Part shown: positions 43,061 through 54,558 of the stretch, one piece after another | How positions within the stretch are numbered: position 1 is the stretch's first letter | Layout of the letters: each line of letters opens with the position of its first letter | Origin: Melieria omissa | Taxonomy: Eukaryota > Arthropoda > Insecta > Diptera > Ulidiidae | Length of the DNA: 64,000 nt | NCBI GenBank assembly: GCA_963971225.1 | Contig: OZ020268.1 | Location: 51,820,404-51,884,403 of the forward strand | Direction of reading: 5' to 3' | Made by a program: the position numbers and the translations under genes | The notes under the pieces: generated by a model | Seen by the model: only the letters and a program-made list of their open reading frames with translations | Databases searched by the model: none | What the model was told of the DNA's origin: nothing

Positions 43061-45172
43061 ACGTATTACATCTGTGAGTCAAAAAGACTTCAAAGACTCT
43101 GCAGAATAAATTTATTCAAACCAATTCTGATACGTGTTATTTGTTAAGCAATGAACGTCATAAACATGACATATCTCTTTCTGTCTCTTGTCAGTGGCTT
43201 TCTTGATTTCTTGATAGAAAAATAACAATGTCAAACTTAATGTATGTCAAAAATGTTCGTTTTCCAAGTAAGCTAAAAGCAACAGCTATAAAATTAAAAA
43301 AAGGAAATATTATAACGTTAATAGAAGTGCTTCAAAACCATCCTAGCGCCATCAATTTTGAAACCCGAAATTACTTTGTTAATAATAGAAATAATAGAAT
43401 ACAATACAATACAATAATAGAAAATAAATAAGAAACATCCACTAAGTAGTCAGATTAGACTAAAAGTGGTTCAACATGAACCAGAGTCATGTTCAGTAGT
43501 TAAAAATTACCTTAAAGTGATTTTATTAATAAAAAAAACAATAAAACGTTAGATAGTTATGTGAGAGTGTCCTCCCATTCATAATGATTGCCTTTTTCAC
43601 TCTAAAATCCTTTTTGTTTCTATGTATCCTTTGGATATAGTGCAGTTTTTGCAATGACTAAAAGCCTTTGAGTTTTCTGGCTACTCTTTCAACACATCAT
43701 ATCACATCACATCATATCGCATTACAAGTATTTGTCAATAAAAATAGCATATGTAACTCTCTACTTGTGAAATATCATAGGCCGAAATGCCTTTAAAATA
43801 AGTCAGTAGTAACCAAATATGCGTCCTCAATACACTAAAGTTTCATCATATCACATCATATTAGATCATATCTCATCATATCAGATCTTATCACATCACA
43901 AGTAAGTTTTAATAAACAAAGCATAAACCTCGTTTCTAGTCGAATATCAAAGGCCAAAAAGCCTTTAGAATGCGTCAGCAGTAACCGATTTTGAGTCTTC
44001 AGTTGCTTGGCAGTACATCTTGTGATGTACTGTGATCTTAGTGTTGCTGACAAGCATCGTCAACACATTGCATTGCTTTTGCGACTTCAGGAAATCACAG
44101 CCATTCTAATTGAATGCCGAAAGTGTCAACATGGCACACGCAGTCGCCGCCGCCGCCGCCGCCGCCGCTGCCGCAGCCGCAGCCGAATATTGCACTATTC
44201 TGGCGCGCATCTGTGTCAAGTGCGCTGACATTTAACACGAAAACTCAATCAAATTAGCCAAGTGTCACGCATTTTTAATTAAGCATACGCATAATTTACA
44301 ACAACAATAAATCAAAATAAAAATAATATATTCAACGAAAATATACAAGAAAAAGTTTAATTCAAACATTGGTTTTCTATTAAAAAAAGGTCAACTCCAA
44401 AATCTTTCACAAAAAAATAAGGAAATTGTGTCGAAATGAAAGCAAAAATGCACAACTGTTGACAGCGAGCAGCAGTCAGGTCGGTCGCGCTAAATGATGC
44501 CGGCACATAATTGGCCTGCACACCCGACAGCGAAACCAACAATGTCGGCAAAATGTGTCAACGACGTTTAATCGAATGCACAGCTCGGCCTAATTTACAT
44601 CAATCTTCATTTTTGGCAGCGAGCCGCGAGTGCATAGGGGAGGCGCGACAACTGCGCAACCGAAGGGTTCATTTGCCGTGTATGGCAAATGTGATAGACA
44701 GCGCTGCACAGTAGGGACACTAGGCGGCATAACTGCACAATTTTCTGTTTTTTGTTTTTGTTGTGGCCAAAAGCAAAGAGTGTAAGGAACGAGTACACGA
44801 GTGTTTCAGCCATGCATTGTTGTTGTTGTTGTTCTTGAATATTTTAGGTTGTTTTGTTTTTAGGTTATGTGTTAGAATGACAAAGGAAGTCACTTAAAAT
44901 TGTGTGTGTGTGTAATTAAAATTGGCATTTTGGGTATTTCGAAATGAATGAAGGTATGGAATGGCATTCGAATATTGACTGAAAGGCAGGTTGGCTGTCG
45001 AGAATTGAAAGCCAATGTGAAATGTTTGTCATGGACTATTTTCAGACACGTTCAACAAAATGTCGTCTAAATTAACAATTTGAATGGCAAACTGTAGTGA
45101 ATTAGAAGAAAACAATAAACTAGATATGCAATGTTTAATTCCAATATTTAAAGCATTTATGGAATGGAAAAC
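43061..45172. other. no gene recognised
   Basis: AT-rich intergenic DNA. Irregular TCACATCATATC repeats lie at 43697-43720 and 43843-43900. CGCCGCCGCCGCCGCCGC then CGCAGCCGCAGCCG lies at 44145-44185. CTTGTTGTTGTTGTTG-like and TGTGTGTG runs are near 44818 and 44902. Frames around 44007-44228 and 44511-44714 are driven by the simple repeats. Confidence 0.5.
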
Positions 45173-45256
45173 TGTGGTACCACATTGAGCCAAAAGTTGT
45201 ACTTTAGTGAGCTTTTCACATAGAAGGCTGCCAATCCTACCTAACCTAATCTAGAA
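45173..45256 (+). mobile_element. LINE 3' tail, severely 5'-truncated
   Basis: TGTGGTACCACATTGAGCC .. CACATAGAAGGCTGCCA .. CCTACCTAACCTAATC is the same tail as at 14936 (minus) and 33400. GAAAAC on both sides (about 45166-45171 and 45257-45262) may be a short target duplication. Confidence 0.7.
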
Positions 45257-45329
45257 AACCCTTCAAGCTACTCAAAAATCGTAATACAAATCAAAAATAT
45301 AGACACAGCTAAGGAGTGTCGAAAATCTC

Positions 45330-45745
45330 ATACAACTAAAGATTTTATGGATTCCAGGACTCTTTGGTTTTCTTGGTAACGACATTACCAATAAAGTGGC
45401 CAATCTAGGTTCAGAGCGAAATCCAGTGGTACTCCTGCAGAGGCTGGTCCTACAATTCATCATTGAGCATACGAGCATTAATCACATAGGGAAATGGTAC
45501 GGAGTGGAATCCTGCATAATTGCAAAGTGTTTTGTGAGAGCACCAAGTAAGGAGAGAGAGCGCACTTTCTTTTTTCGACTGTGGAGGAAGGAATTGCTGG
45601 TCATGATCGAAGCAACTAAAGGACATAATGCATTTGGTCGGCATATGGCTAACATGCGCATCATCAGTGATCCAACATAGAAATCCTGCCTGGAGGACAT
45701 GGATACAAAAGAGCATTTCTGACATTTTGTACTTAAAAAGTCCTG
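45330..45745 (+). pseudogene. LINE ORF2 RNase H/C-terminal fragment
   Basis: FGFLGNDITNKVANLGSE (from about 45363) matches the GNExAD.LA..G line near the end of LINE RNase H domains. IGKWYGVESC and TKGHNAFGRHMANMRIISDPT (to 45677) match the following TGH..G.H...M region that is also present at 15026-15289. A stop follows, then a degenerate ..CLEDMDTKEHF stretch of the zinc-knuckle region. Nonfunctional. Confidence 0.65.
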
Positions 45746-46085
45746 TTTCAAAGGAATTTTTTGGCATTTAAAAGAAAAAATGGTAAAATTGACCCATAAA
45801 TATGGGAGCTAGAGGTTTAAAGTGTTCCACAAAAATGTCGCCCCTAGAATTTTAAATATAATTGCTAAACGTAAGACGTAAACTTTTAAAACCCTGAAAC
45901 ATGTCAGAACCTTGAGCCCTAGACCCTGGGCTAAAGAAAACATAACTAAGGAACCTGACTTAGGCTGCAAAAGTCTAAATTTTTTACCACTCACACTTGT
46001 GTCGAATTGAGAATTGGTTACCATCAGAGAAGAGAAGAAGGGATTCACAATGGAGCATTTGAGTCTTTGAGTAGAAGTCCCAGCC
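45746..46085. other. no gene recognised
   Basis: Sequence between the LINE fragment and the next tandem array; the minus-strand frame at 45809-46087 has no recognisable domain. Confidence 0.4.
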
Positions 46086-46470
46086 AAACCAAACCTACAA
46101 AGCTATATCTTAGTCAATGCCGATTAATCGGTCAAACACTGGTTTGTTTACATAGCAAATTACTGGTGAAACATTATTGACGCACAAGGAACCACTATGA
46201 TCTTCGACTAAAAGCCAAACCTAACCTACAAAACAATATCATAGCTTATGCCGATTAATCGGTCAGAAACTCATTTGTTTGCATATCTAAACACTGGTTC
46301 CAAGTTATAAAAGATTATTAAAGGACCATAATGGCCTTTGAATTGAAGTATAACCTGCACTACATACAACCCTACCTTACCAAACCTAACCTACAAAACT
46401 ATATCATAGCTCATGCTGATTAATCAGTCAAAATATAGTTTGTTTGCATAACTAAACACCAAGAAGACAA
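46086..46470. repeat. three degenerate units of about 130-165 bp with GCCGATTAATCGG
   Basis: Each unit reads AACCTACAAARCWATATCWTAGYTYATGCCGATTAATCGGTCARAA.. TTTGTTTGCATA..CTAAACACTGG. The units begin near 46091, 46222 and 46387. GCCGATTAATCGGTC is the subterminal motif of the hAT family at 56858, so the array may derive from a hAT terminus. Confidence 0.65.
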
Positions 46471-48000
46471 GAAGGTTTTGTAATGCGCATAGTTCTTATA
46501 AAAACTTTTTATTTAAAGTTTTGTTTATGGAGCACAAAAAATCTGATTAGATTCATTCTGCATTTACTTTGAAACAAGTAAAGCTAAAACAAAAATTGTA
46601 TAAATTAAAGCAGCTCAAAATGATAAAAATTACTCAAACAAAAGTCAAACTGGGGCTTGAAATAAAATAAATCAATCAACATTTGAGGTTATGTTGTTCA
46701 TGCACCAATGTTGTTATTATTATTCTAACTATTTTCACCCAGAAGTAGGGAATCATTAATAGAAATTATTATAAATTATAATCAATATTAAAAATTTGGC
46801 ATCAAATTAAATTTCTCTGCATTAATCTTACACATCATCAAAATTCACCTCATTCCATACCAAATCGTTTATTTCTTTAATCAAAGCACAAAATTTCATG
46901 TCAAAATTTTTTCAGAGCCACATGCAATGTTAACAAAATTTTTGAAAATTAGCTGAAATTATGGACAATTTAATATCAGTCAGTCAGTCATGCACTCAGT
47001 CAGCTGGCAGACAATTCACACGCACATCTTAAAAGGCGTCTTCGAAGACATCTTCAAAGACTTCATACAATGGCAGCTGCTCAACACGGAGAGTCGAATT
47101 TGAACTTCAAGGAATGAAGTGTCGTAGCGCCAAAAGATTAAAGCAAAATCTCACAAAAATGTGCGGCTTTGTCTTTTTCCAATGAAATCCACATCCGAGC
47201 GCGCAGTTAAATGACCACAACTCAGCAATCAGCTTAGAAATTGCAACAACAAATATACAATAAAAACAATAACTACAATGGAAGGCAATAAAAATCGAAC
47301 ATGAAAATTATACAAGTAAAATATAGCCACACACACACACACACACAAACACACGCAGACTAGACGCGCCAAGAAGCAGAAGAAGTAGTAAAATCGGGTC
47401 CACTATTATTAAAATGACACAGATATGGAAATAAATCGTTAATCCAATTAAACGCGATTGTACATACGAGACAGTCGTCGAGTTGTTGCATGTGTGTGTT
47501 ATTCTACACTTGAAGAAATGCTGTCACATTAAGAAGCAAACAACACACGGTGAGAAATTCCTAGTTGTAGTCAGAAATATCTGTATTACTTATACAGTGG
47601 AAATATTTATGTCTCAATATGATTTGCAGAATTTCTAAAAATATTTCTAAAAATATGAAAATTTAAGATGAATATTGTGGTTCAGAGAATTTAGTATGAA
47701 AGAAAAATCTGAAAAAATAATATGAGCTACGATCCAGAACGTTGACAGAGACAGAGAGGCCAAGAGTGATGTCAATCTGCCAACTGAACAGATTTTTAGC
47801 TTGCTTGAACTTGAAGAACAGCATAAGAAAACTGACCAAGAATGGATTAAAGAACTGGCACATCTGTTGCACAGTAATAGTCGAGCTATGATAATTGTGA
47901 AAGGACTCACTGTCGATTAGATAAGATGAAATCACAAGCGGAATACTTTGAAAATTCTGAATTTCATTCTCTGCTTCTGTTCTACAATCTTCAGACATCA
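46471..48000. other. no gene recognised
   Basis: AT-rich DNA with an ACACACACAC run (47329-47347). Frames at 47647-48001 (minus) are Ser/Leu-rich without a domain. Confidence 0.5.
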
Positions 48001-48370
48001 TTTGGTCTCTGAGTTCATTTGACTAAATTGAACTGGGAGAACTTTTGGTACTAGAACTCAAACCTCTTCTAAAGTGCGCCAAGGGCCTCTGAGTCATCTG
48101 ATTCTCTGAATTCATTTGAATACATTGAGGTATAAGAAGATTTCGTACTACAACTCAAACCTCAAAGCCATGAGCTAAGAGCTTCGTCTTATCTTTATTT
48201 GGTCTCTAAGTTCATCTTACTAGATCGAGCTGTGTGAAGTCTTGGTACTAGGACTCAACCCTCTGAGTCATCTGATTCTCTGAGTTCAACTGTCTACATC
48301 GAACTGGGAGAAGTATTGTTACTAGAACTCAAACCTCTTCAAAACTGCGCCAAAAGCACTTTGGGATCGG
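48001..48370. repeat. degenerate tandem array, unit about 90-110 bp
   Basis: Units with TCTGAGTTCATTTGACTA.ATTGAACTGGGAGAA.TTTTGGTACTAGAACTCAAACCTCTTC..AAGTGCGCCAA. Copies start near 48006, 48101, 48204 and 48275. Confidence 0.65.
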
Positions 48371-48615
48371 AATTCCAGGAAATCACTTCTGCAACTCATG
48401 GATCTTTTTCTAATTTTTATTAGATCTCTTATTTCACCTGAGTACCAGTTGCAAACTTTTTTTTAATATTGAATGTCTTAGGTTTCAAAGATGCTTTTGG
48501 CTTCGCTTCGGTCTTTGAGTTCCTCATTTTGTCAGCTTCTGAATTTGAAATCACTTTATAGTAGAATAAATTGTCTGCTACTATTTTCTGCAGTGTCTGC
48601 GCCAGTGTGTGTGTT

Positions 48616-48654
<39 letters not shown>

Positions 48655-50105
48655 TAGTTAAAGAATTATTAGCCCAAAAAATCTCATTTCGTTTTGTCTC
48701 TTTTAAGGAGTTTTTTGTTTTGCGCTGTGATAAATATTCATTTTTTTTGTTTTCTAACGTGCAGTAATTTAAAATATATATACAATAACAACAACAAAGA
48801 CATTTTGAGACTTTCCTTTCGTTTCGTTGTTGTTGTTGTTTTTGTTGTATAATTTCATCCTAAAGCCAAATGTTACAGCAGTAGATGCTGAAAAACCCGA
48901 TCGCGATGCAACTACAGATACTGAAAAGATACTGCGATACCGCCGTTTCAGATTAATTTCTAACAACCAGAAAAACCAAAAAAACCACAACTCGTCTACG
49001 TACATAGACTTGCGTGTGTGTGTGTGTGTGCGTATGTGTACGCATATCTATGTATCTAACGTTTGGATGGCATCCCAACTGAAGACAATTCGGGCAGCCT
49101 TTAAACACACAGCGCCAAGTAACGACAATAAAACTACAACAACAAGCTTGGTAATAAATACAATAACAAGAACAACAACAGCAGCAGCGTTAAGACATCG
49201 ACCGCCGATCGCAGCACACACACACCCTATTATTTTTTTCTCTGTTTAAATGTTATTATTTTTGTTGTTGTTGGTTTACGTTTTGAAAGCGTTTCAACGT
49301 TGAGTGGTTGATAGGCTGGATGGCTGTGTGGCTGTTGAAGGGGCGCTTGCGCACACTCATGTGGCAGCAGCAACAACACCAACAACAACTAAAGCAAGCC
49401 TGGCCCTCCCTCTTTCAGCACAACAACAAAGCAGCAGCAACATCCCCGCTTTCAAGTCGCAAGCGTGTGAATTTGTGATAGAAAACAGTACGAAATGATT
49501 TTCGAATCTCTAAGCCAAGTCTATGAAGACTTGTTTACTTTATGCTTTGGTTGTTGTTGTTGTTATGATTATTGTTGCTGTTGTTTCAACTTTATCATCT
49601 TGCATGGCCCAACAATAATGATTATTAGCTACAACAGCAACAACCAACACCACCGCCACTAACTGTGTGTGTGTTGGATATAATTTTGTTACTTTGTATG
49701 CTTTGTGGTGTTTGTTGTTGTTATTGTATTTTTTTTAATCTGCAGCGCATCGGTAATTAGTGGAGCCACCTAAGCCAACAACAAACAACAAGCGATCCGG
49801 TCAGCGATTCCTGTGCATGAAGAAGTCCACTTATGGCGACCACAAATCAAAAACAAAAATCTCAGAAAACACAACAACAATGTTAACATTACTCTAAGCG
49901 CTTCTTATTAGGTCGCTCTAAGCTCCTTTTTTTACTTTGCCCCCACTCCTCTCAGCCCCTTCAACTACAAACTGTGGCTTCTCTATTTTTGACTGTCTGT
50001 CTCTACTTTATTTCTAATGAAATTGTCTTTGTTTTGGTGTAATCCGCATCTTGTTGTTCTTGTTGTTGTAGATTTGGATACGTTTTTTTATTGCTGTGAA
50101 TTTAG
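48371..50105. repeat. microsatellite-rich intergenic DNA, no gene recognised
   Basis: (GT)n at 48618-48652, GTTGTTGTT at 48825-48848, GTGTGTGTGTGTG near 49014-49029, CAACAACAA stretches around 49130-49190 and 49365-49440, and GTTGTTGTT near 49550 and 49710. The 140-codon frame at 48827-49249 is built largely from these repeats. The region could be part of a long intron if the exon at 50106 is real. Confidence 0.5.
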
Positions 50106-50156
50106 GACAAATCTGACGATCGCGATTTGGCGCAGCTGCGCGACCATCTGTGCTAA
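50106..50156 (+). CDS. candidate terminal exon (weak)
   Basis: A T-rich tract and TTTAG at 50101-50105 precede 51 bp that read DKSDDRDLAQLRDHLC then TAA at 50154-50156. Base composition changes sharply from AT-rich to balanced and the codons look fly-like (CGC, CTG, CAG, GAC). This is the shape of a short 3'-terminal exon after a long intron. I recognise no family, and upstream exons were not found in the window. A chance GC island is a real alternative. Confidence 0.28.
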   Translation, partial: DKSDDRDLAQLRDHLC

Positions 50157-51040
50157 ACGCGGGGGGCCGCAGCTTATTAGATGTTAACTGCTTTGATATC
50201 TATTTGGGTGTGGCGGCATTCAGTGCTAAGAGTTTTAATTTTTTTCATGTTTTAAAAATTCTACAATTTACCTTAATAAAAATTATGATTTTTTATGATT
50301 TTTCAAACAACTTCAACAATTTACGATAAAAAACAAAAATGGTTGTCAAAAATTATGACACCAAACACTCTCTGGGCAAATGAAGCCATTTCGGGCAGTT
50401 AAAAGAAAACTTTTTTTTAGTTTAGAGAACAAATTTTTGAATAAAAAGATACACGTTTTCATGATTACTTTTTGGGGCGCCAGAGTGTCTAGATTCGTCT
50501 GCGTTGTTCAGATATTTAATTTCTATACAAAACCACTACTGCCTTCTTGGCATTTCTCTCGAGCGACTCCAACACACTGTTCACACTTATTCTCTGCCTC
50601 CCTATTATAAGTACACAAGGACCAATGGGCCTGTAAACAAGAAAGTTTTGGGCACAAAAATTCTGAGGCTCTGTGTCCAAGCAATTGTCAAATTTTCGTG
50701 TAGTTGCGACAATCTTCCATTGGCTAAACGCCTGTAAATTTCTATACATAACCTACTCCCATCTCATATTTTTTTAATTAATTCTATTTGGTTTGGAATC
50801 CCAGAGAATTTTGAGATCCACATTTCGAAGAAACAATTTTTTCTTTTCATGTGAATGTCCAAAACTTAGTAGGTAGCTACTAGAGGCAATTAATCTATCT
50901 AAATGGTCTTATCGACTAAATCCCCCAGGTTGTCGTAGGAGAACTCGCCCCGGTGAATCTTTCAAAATTTACTCTTGAACGTTTCTGCAGCCGATTTATC
51001 ATTAAAGAATTCACTGAATATTTTGAAATTGAAAAAATTC
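50157..51040. other. no gene recognised
   Basis: AT-rich DNA; frames at 50380-50749 on both strands overlap and have no domain. Confidence 0.45.
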
Positions 51041-51577
51041 TAATCTAATCTAATATAATCTAATCTAATCTAATCTAATCTAATCTAATCTAATCTAATC
51101 TAATCTAATCTAATCTAATCTAATCTAATCTAATCTAATCTAATCTAATCTAATCTAATCTAATCTAATCTAATCTAATCTAATCTAATCTAATCTAATC
51201 TAATCTAATCTAATCTAATCTAATCTAATCTAATCTAATCTAATCTAATCTAATCTAATCTAATCTAATCTAATCTAATCTAATCTAATCTAATCTAATC
51301 TAATCTAATCTAATCTAATCTAATCTAATCTAATCTAATCTAATCTAATCTAATCTAATCTAATCTAATCTAATCTAATCTAATCTAATCTAATCTAATC
51401 TAATCTAATCTAATCTAATCTAATCTAATCTAATCTAATCTAATCTAATCTAATCTAATCTAATCTAATCTAATCTAATCTAATCTAATCTAATCTAATC
51501 TAATCTAATCTAATCTAATCTAATCTAATCTAATCTAATCTAATCTAATCTAATCTAATCTAATCTAATCTAATCTA
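51041..51577. repeat. (TAATC)n pentanucleotide array, 537 bp
   Basis: About 107 head-to-tail copies of TAATC (TTAGA on the other strand), with one visible variant near the left edge (TAATATAATC at 51051-51060). The right edge decays to TAAACTAATAATATTAA. Just beyond it lies CATAACCTACCTTACCATAAACTAACCTAACC (51607-51638), similar to CCTAACC retroposon tails. Confidence 0.97.
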
Positions 51578-52750
51578 AACTAATAATATTAATTTAATTT
51601 CTAAGACATAACCTACCTTACCATAAACTAACCTAACCTTACTTTAAAATCGTTATTATTTATTTATGCATTTATGCATTTATTTAGACATTCTCTACTC
51701 AAATTAAAAAAACCTACCTTAAAATTTTCAAATCCTTTCATCAATCGAACACGGTTTGTGTTTCTCAAATATGAACCTAGCAAACGTTTGATTTCAAATT
51801 TCCTTAAAAATTTCAGAAAATAACTAACCAAATAACAAAAACACTAACAACACTGTCATGCATCTCACTAACAGTAGTTTTCAGTTTACACAAAGCAATT
51901 ATTTGCTTTTATCAATAACGAAGAAGCAAAATCACACTCACACTGCTTTGTCCGCTTTGCGGTGAAGTGCAATGCGAAAAGGAACTGACAACAACAACTG
52001 CAGAGTGATTATAAAAGATCGATTCACAGATTCATTAAATCAAGAATGAAGACAACAAATAGGACGAGAAGAGTAAAAACTTATTAAAGAAAATATAAAA
52101 AAATGTACTTTAGTAAAAACTCAAAATAGCAAAAGCAAAAAATACACTGACAGCTACAAAAGGAAGGATGTGCCAAGAAAAAAACAACACAAGTGAAATA
52201 AAACTAACAACATGTGTGCATACATACTTATAAATATATATACATATATATTCTATCTATATAGCACACACAATACTGGAAGCTAAGTAAAAATATTTGC
52301 CAAACGCTATAGAAGAGGGGAAAATAACACAGCGTCGCATACAAAACCCAAAGCAGTGTTTGTATTTGTGCAGCCAAAAAGCGTGAAACTGCGGCGAATT
52401 GTCTTTGGATTTCGAGTTCAGCCGAAAAAAAGTGTAGAAAGACATAGAATTGAACTTGAGAAGGCACAATTCTTGCGGTGAAAGAATGTTGTGCAAACTA
52501 AACAATCTGGCAACTACAGGCTGAATGTTTTGCAATGCATTTATTGTATAATTGATTTATTATATAAAATGAATTCGTTAGTCAATTTGTTAATCAAACA
52601 TTAGTTAGTTGTTAATTAATTAATTAATTCACACTCACGCTCGTACAAATTTTCATACTGAACCACGTGAACCATTCCTTTCAGAATGAAACCCACTTTC
52701 CAAGTGATACTCTTGACAGGAAGTGTAACAAAAACTTTAACCGAAAAGGC
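51578..52750. other. no gene recognised
   Basis: AT-rich DNA; TATATATACATATATA near 52235-52250 and TTAATTAATTAATTAATTC near 52612-52629. Confidence 0.45.
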
Positions 52751-53334
52751 CAGTGTTGCTAGATACCTGAAATTACGTTCTTCTAAATCTTAAAAAAATT
52801 CTGAAATTTCCTCCCAAAAGTTAAAAAAAACTCCTAAATTTTGTTTATAATTTTCATAATTTTAAAGGATATAAACTTTTCATAAAAAAATATAAATGTA
52901 GTTATACATATAATTTTGTTAATTTAGCCTTTTTTATTCATCTTTAGCTTAACAACAAAAACTTAAGAAAAACAAAACATATAACAAATGAATTAAATAA
53001 AAACTGCCAATTTGGCGCGAGTTCATTGTAACAGAAATAAGTGAGAAAGAGATAGAACAAGCTTACATTTTGTAAGCTTACACATTTTTAACACAATAGG
53101 ATGCTTAGGCTATTAAAATGGTTACCAAATATGTTTTGCTGCCAGTATTTCCAATACATCATACTTCGTTATCTAAAAATCTCCAAAAAATCCACTAAGG
53201 ATCAGAAAAGTTCCCTAACATAAAATATAAATCTCCTAAACTTTCTCCTAAACAATTCTTCCTCCTACAAATTCTCCTAAAAGGCCAAGAGTCTCCTAAG
53301 AAAGAAGAAGAAATCTCCTGATCTGGCAACACTG
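52751..53334. mobile_element. hAT-type element, near-perfect 8-bp duplication
   Basis: 584 bp. The ends CAGTGTTGCTAGAT and ATCTGGCAACACTG are inverted copies with one mismatch. Flanking 8-mers are GAAAAGGC (52743-52750) and GAAAAAGC (53335-53342). Inside are many short TCTCCTAAA/TCCTCCCAAA repeats near both ends. No transposase frame. Confidence 0.82.
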
Positions 53335-53514
53335 GAAAAAGCATTAGTTGCTTCGTATATTTGCAAAAAGACACTAGGCAAAACCGTTAGGTCTTATACT
53401 CAGCTTTTGTCTCACCGTTGTTTGATGTGGAGGATCGCATTCACATTCTAACCGTATTCAACGTTTTAGCTCTGTGGGTGCTAGAACAACAGCAACCTGA
53501 GCCCAAAATAAAAG
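53335..53514. other. spacer, no gene recognised
   Basis: Unique sequence between the hAT element and the minisatellite. Confidence 0.4.
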
Positions 53515-53760
53515 CTCATAAGAACCTCAGTTCATGAGAACCTCAGCTTACGAGAACCTCAACTGATGAGAAACTAAGCTCATGACAACCTCAGCCAATG
53601 AGAACCTCAGCACATGACAACCTCAGCCCATGAGAATCCCAGCCCATGAGAACCTCAGCTCACGAGAACATCAGGTCATGAGAACCTAAGTCCATGAGAA
53701 CCTCAGGTCATGAGAACCTCAGCTCATGAAAATCTCACCCCATGAGAACCTGAGGCACGC
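53515..53760. repeat. 17-bp minisatellite (CATGAGAACCTCAGCYC)
   Basis: About fourteen imperfect copies of CTCATGAGAACCTCAGC. No continuous frame. Confidence 0.85.
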
Positions 53761-54558
53761 AGACATTGCTGTTCATTGTACTTCAGCTAGTGACTCTCCT
53801 ACCCCCCAGCAACTACTTGACCTAGATCCAGCAATATCCGAATAATTCATTGAGTGAATCAGCTATTGCCTCCCCCTTTTCCAGCAAGTACCCGGGCTCG
53901 CAACTGCTTAAAGTAGATCTGACTATTCGCGCCGTTGGATAATTCGAAAACCTTCAAAAGCAGCCTTGAAGTTTCCCAGAGACTCTGAATCTCTTTTAGA
54001 GGATCTAGCACGCCTGGAGAGAAGTTTTGCGGCAGCCCGTAACCGGATAACGGGTTGTTATGGCCAGCTAAGTAAGTAAGTAAGTAATCACGAAGGATGT
54101 AATAGAAAGATAAATAAAAGCACAGTGATAGATAGATAGACAAAAGGGGTCCTATGAACTTATGTCTTAACTTAAAAAGCAATAATCAACTGACGTTAAT
54201 CTTTGGACAAAATTACTTACAAGCATATCCTCAGTCTTTATGGTTGCCTGGTCACAGATATATTTCCGGCAATTGAAGGTCAGTGGAACTAATTGTCACT
54301 CTATATGAATGTCTGGTCAAAGAGACATTCCTGTCAATTAAAGGTCAGTGGAACTGAACAGACAAGGCGCAACCAAAGAGCTCTGTTCAAAATTTGCGGT
54401 CTTGCTTGTTCCATCGAACACCTAAAGGTTAGCAATGGGGGAACAAATAGACATTTTAATAAATTTAATAGTGAAGTGAAAGTAAAAATTTTGACCAAAA
54501 TTGTATTGAAAGTGCGACAACCTTAATGATACAGGGCAACAAATTTCGAGTTTTGGAC
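53761..54558. other. no gene recognised; one 70-bp duplication
   Basis: TGGTCACAGATATATTTCCGGCAATTGAAGGTCAGTGGAACT (54249-54290) recurs as TGGTCAAAGAGACATTCCTGTCAATTAAAGGTCAGTGGAACT (54313-54354). GATAGATAGATAGA occurs near 54126. Confidence 0.5.

Noticed and set aside
48827..49249. 140-codon plus-strand frame
   Set aside because: About half is translated from GTT, TG and CAA microsatellites; no domain, start context or splice support.
51041..51577. Telomeric TTAGG repeat
   Set aside because: The unit on the minus strand is TTAGA, not TTAGG, and the array is interstitial with unique DNA on both sides.
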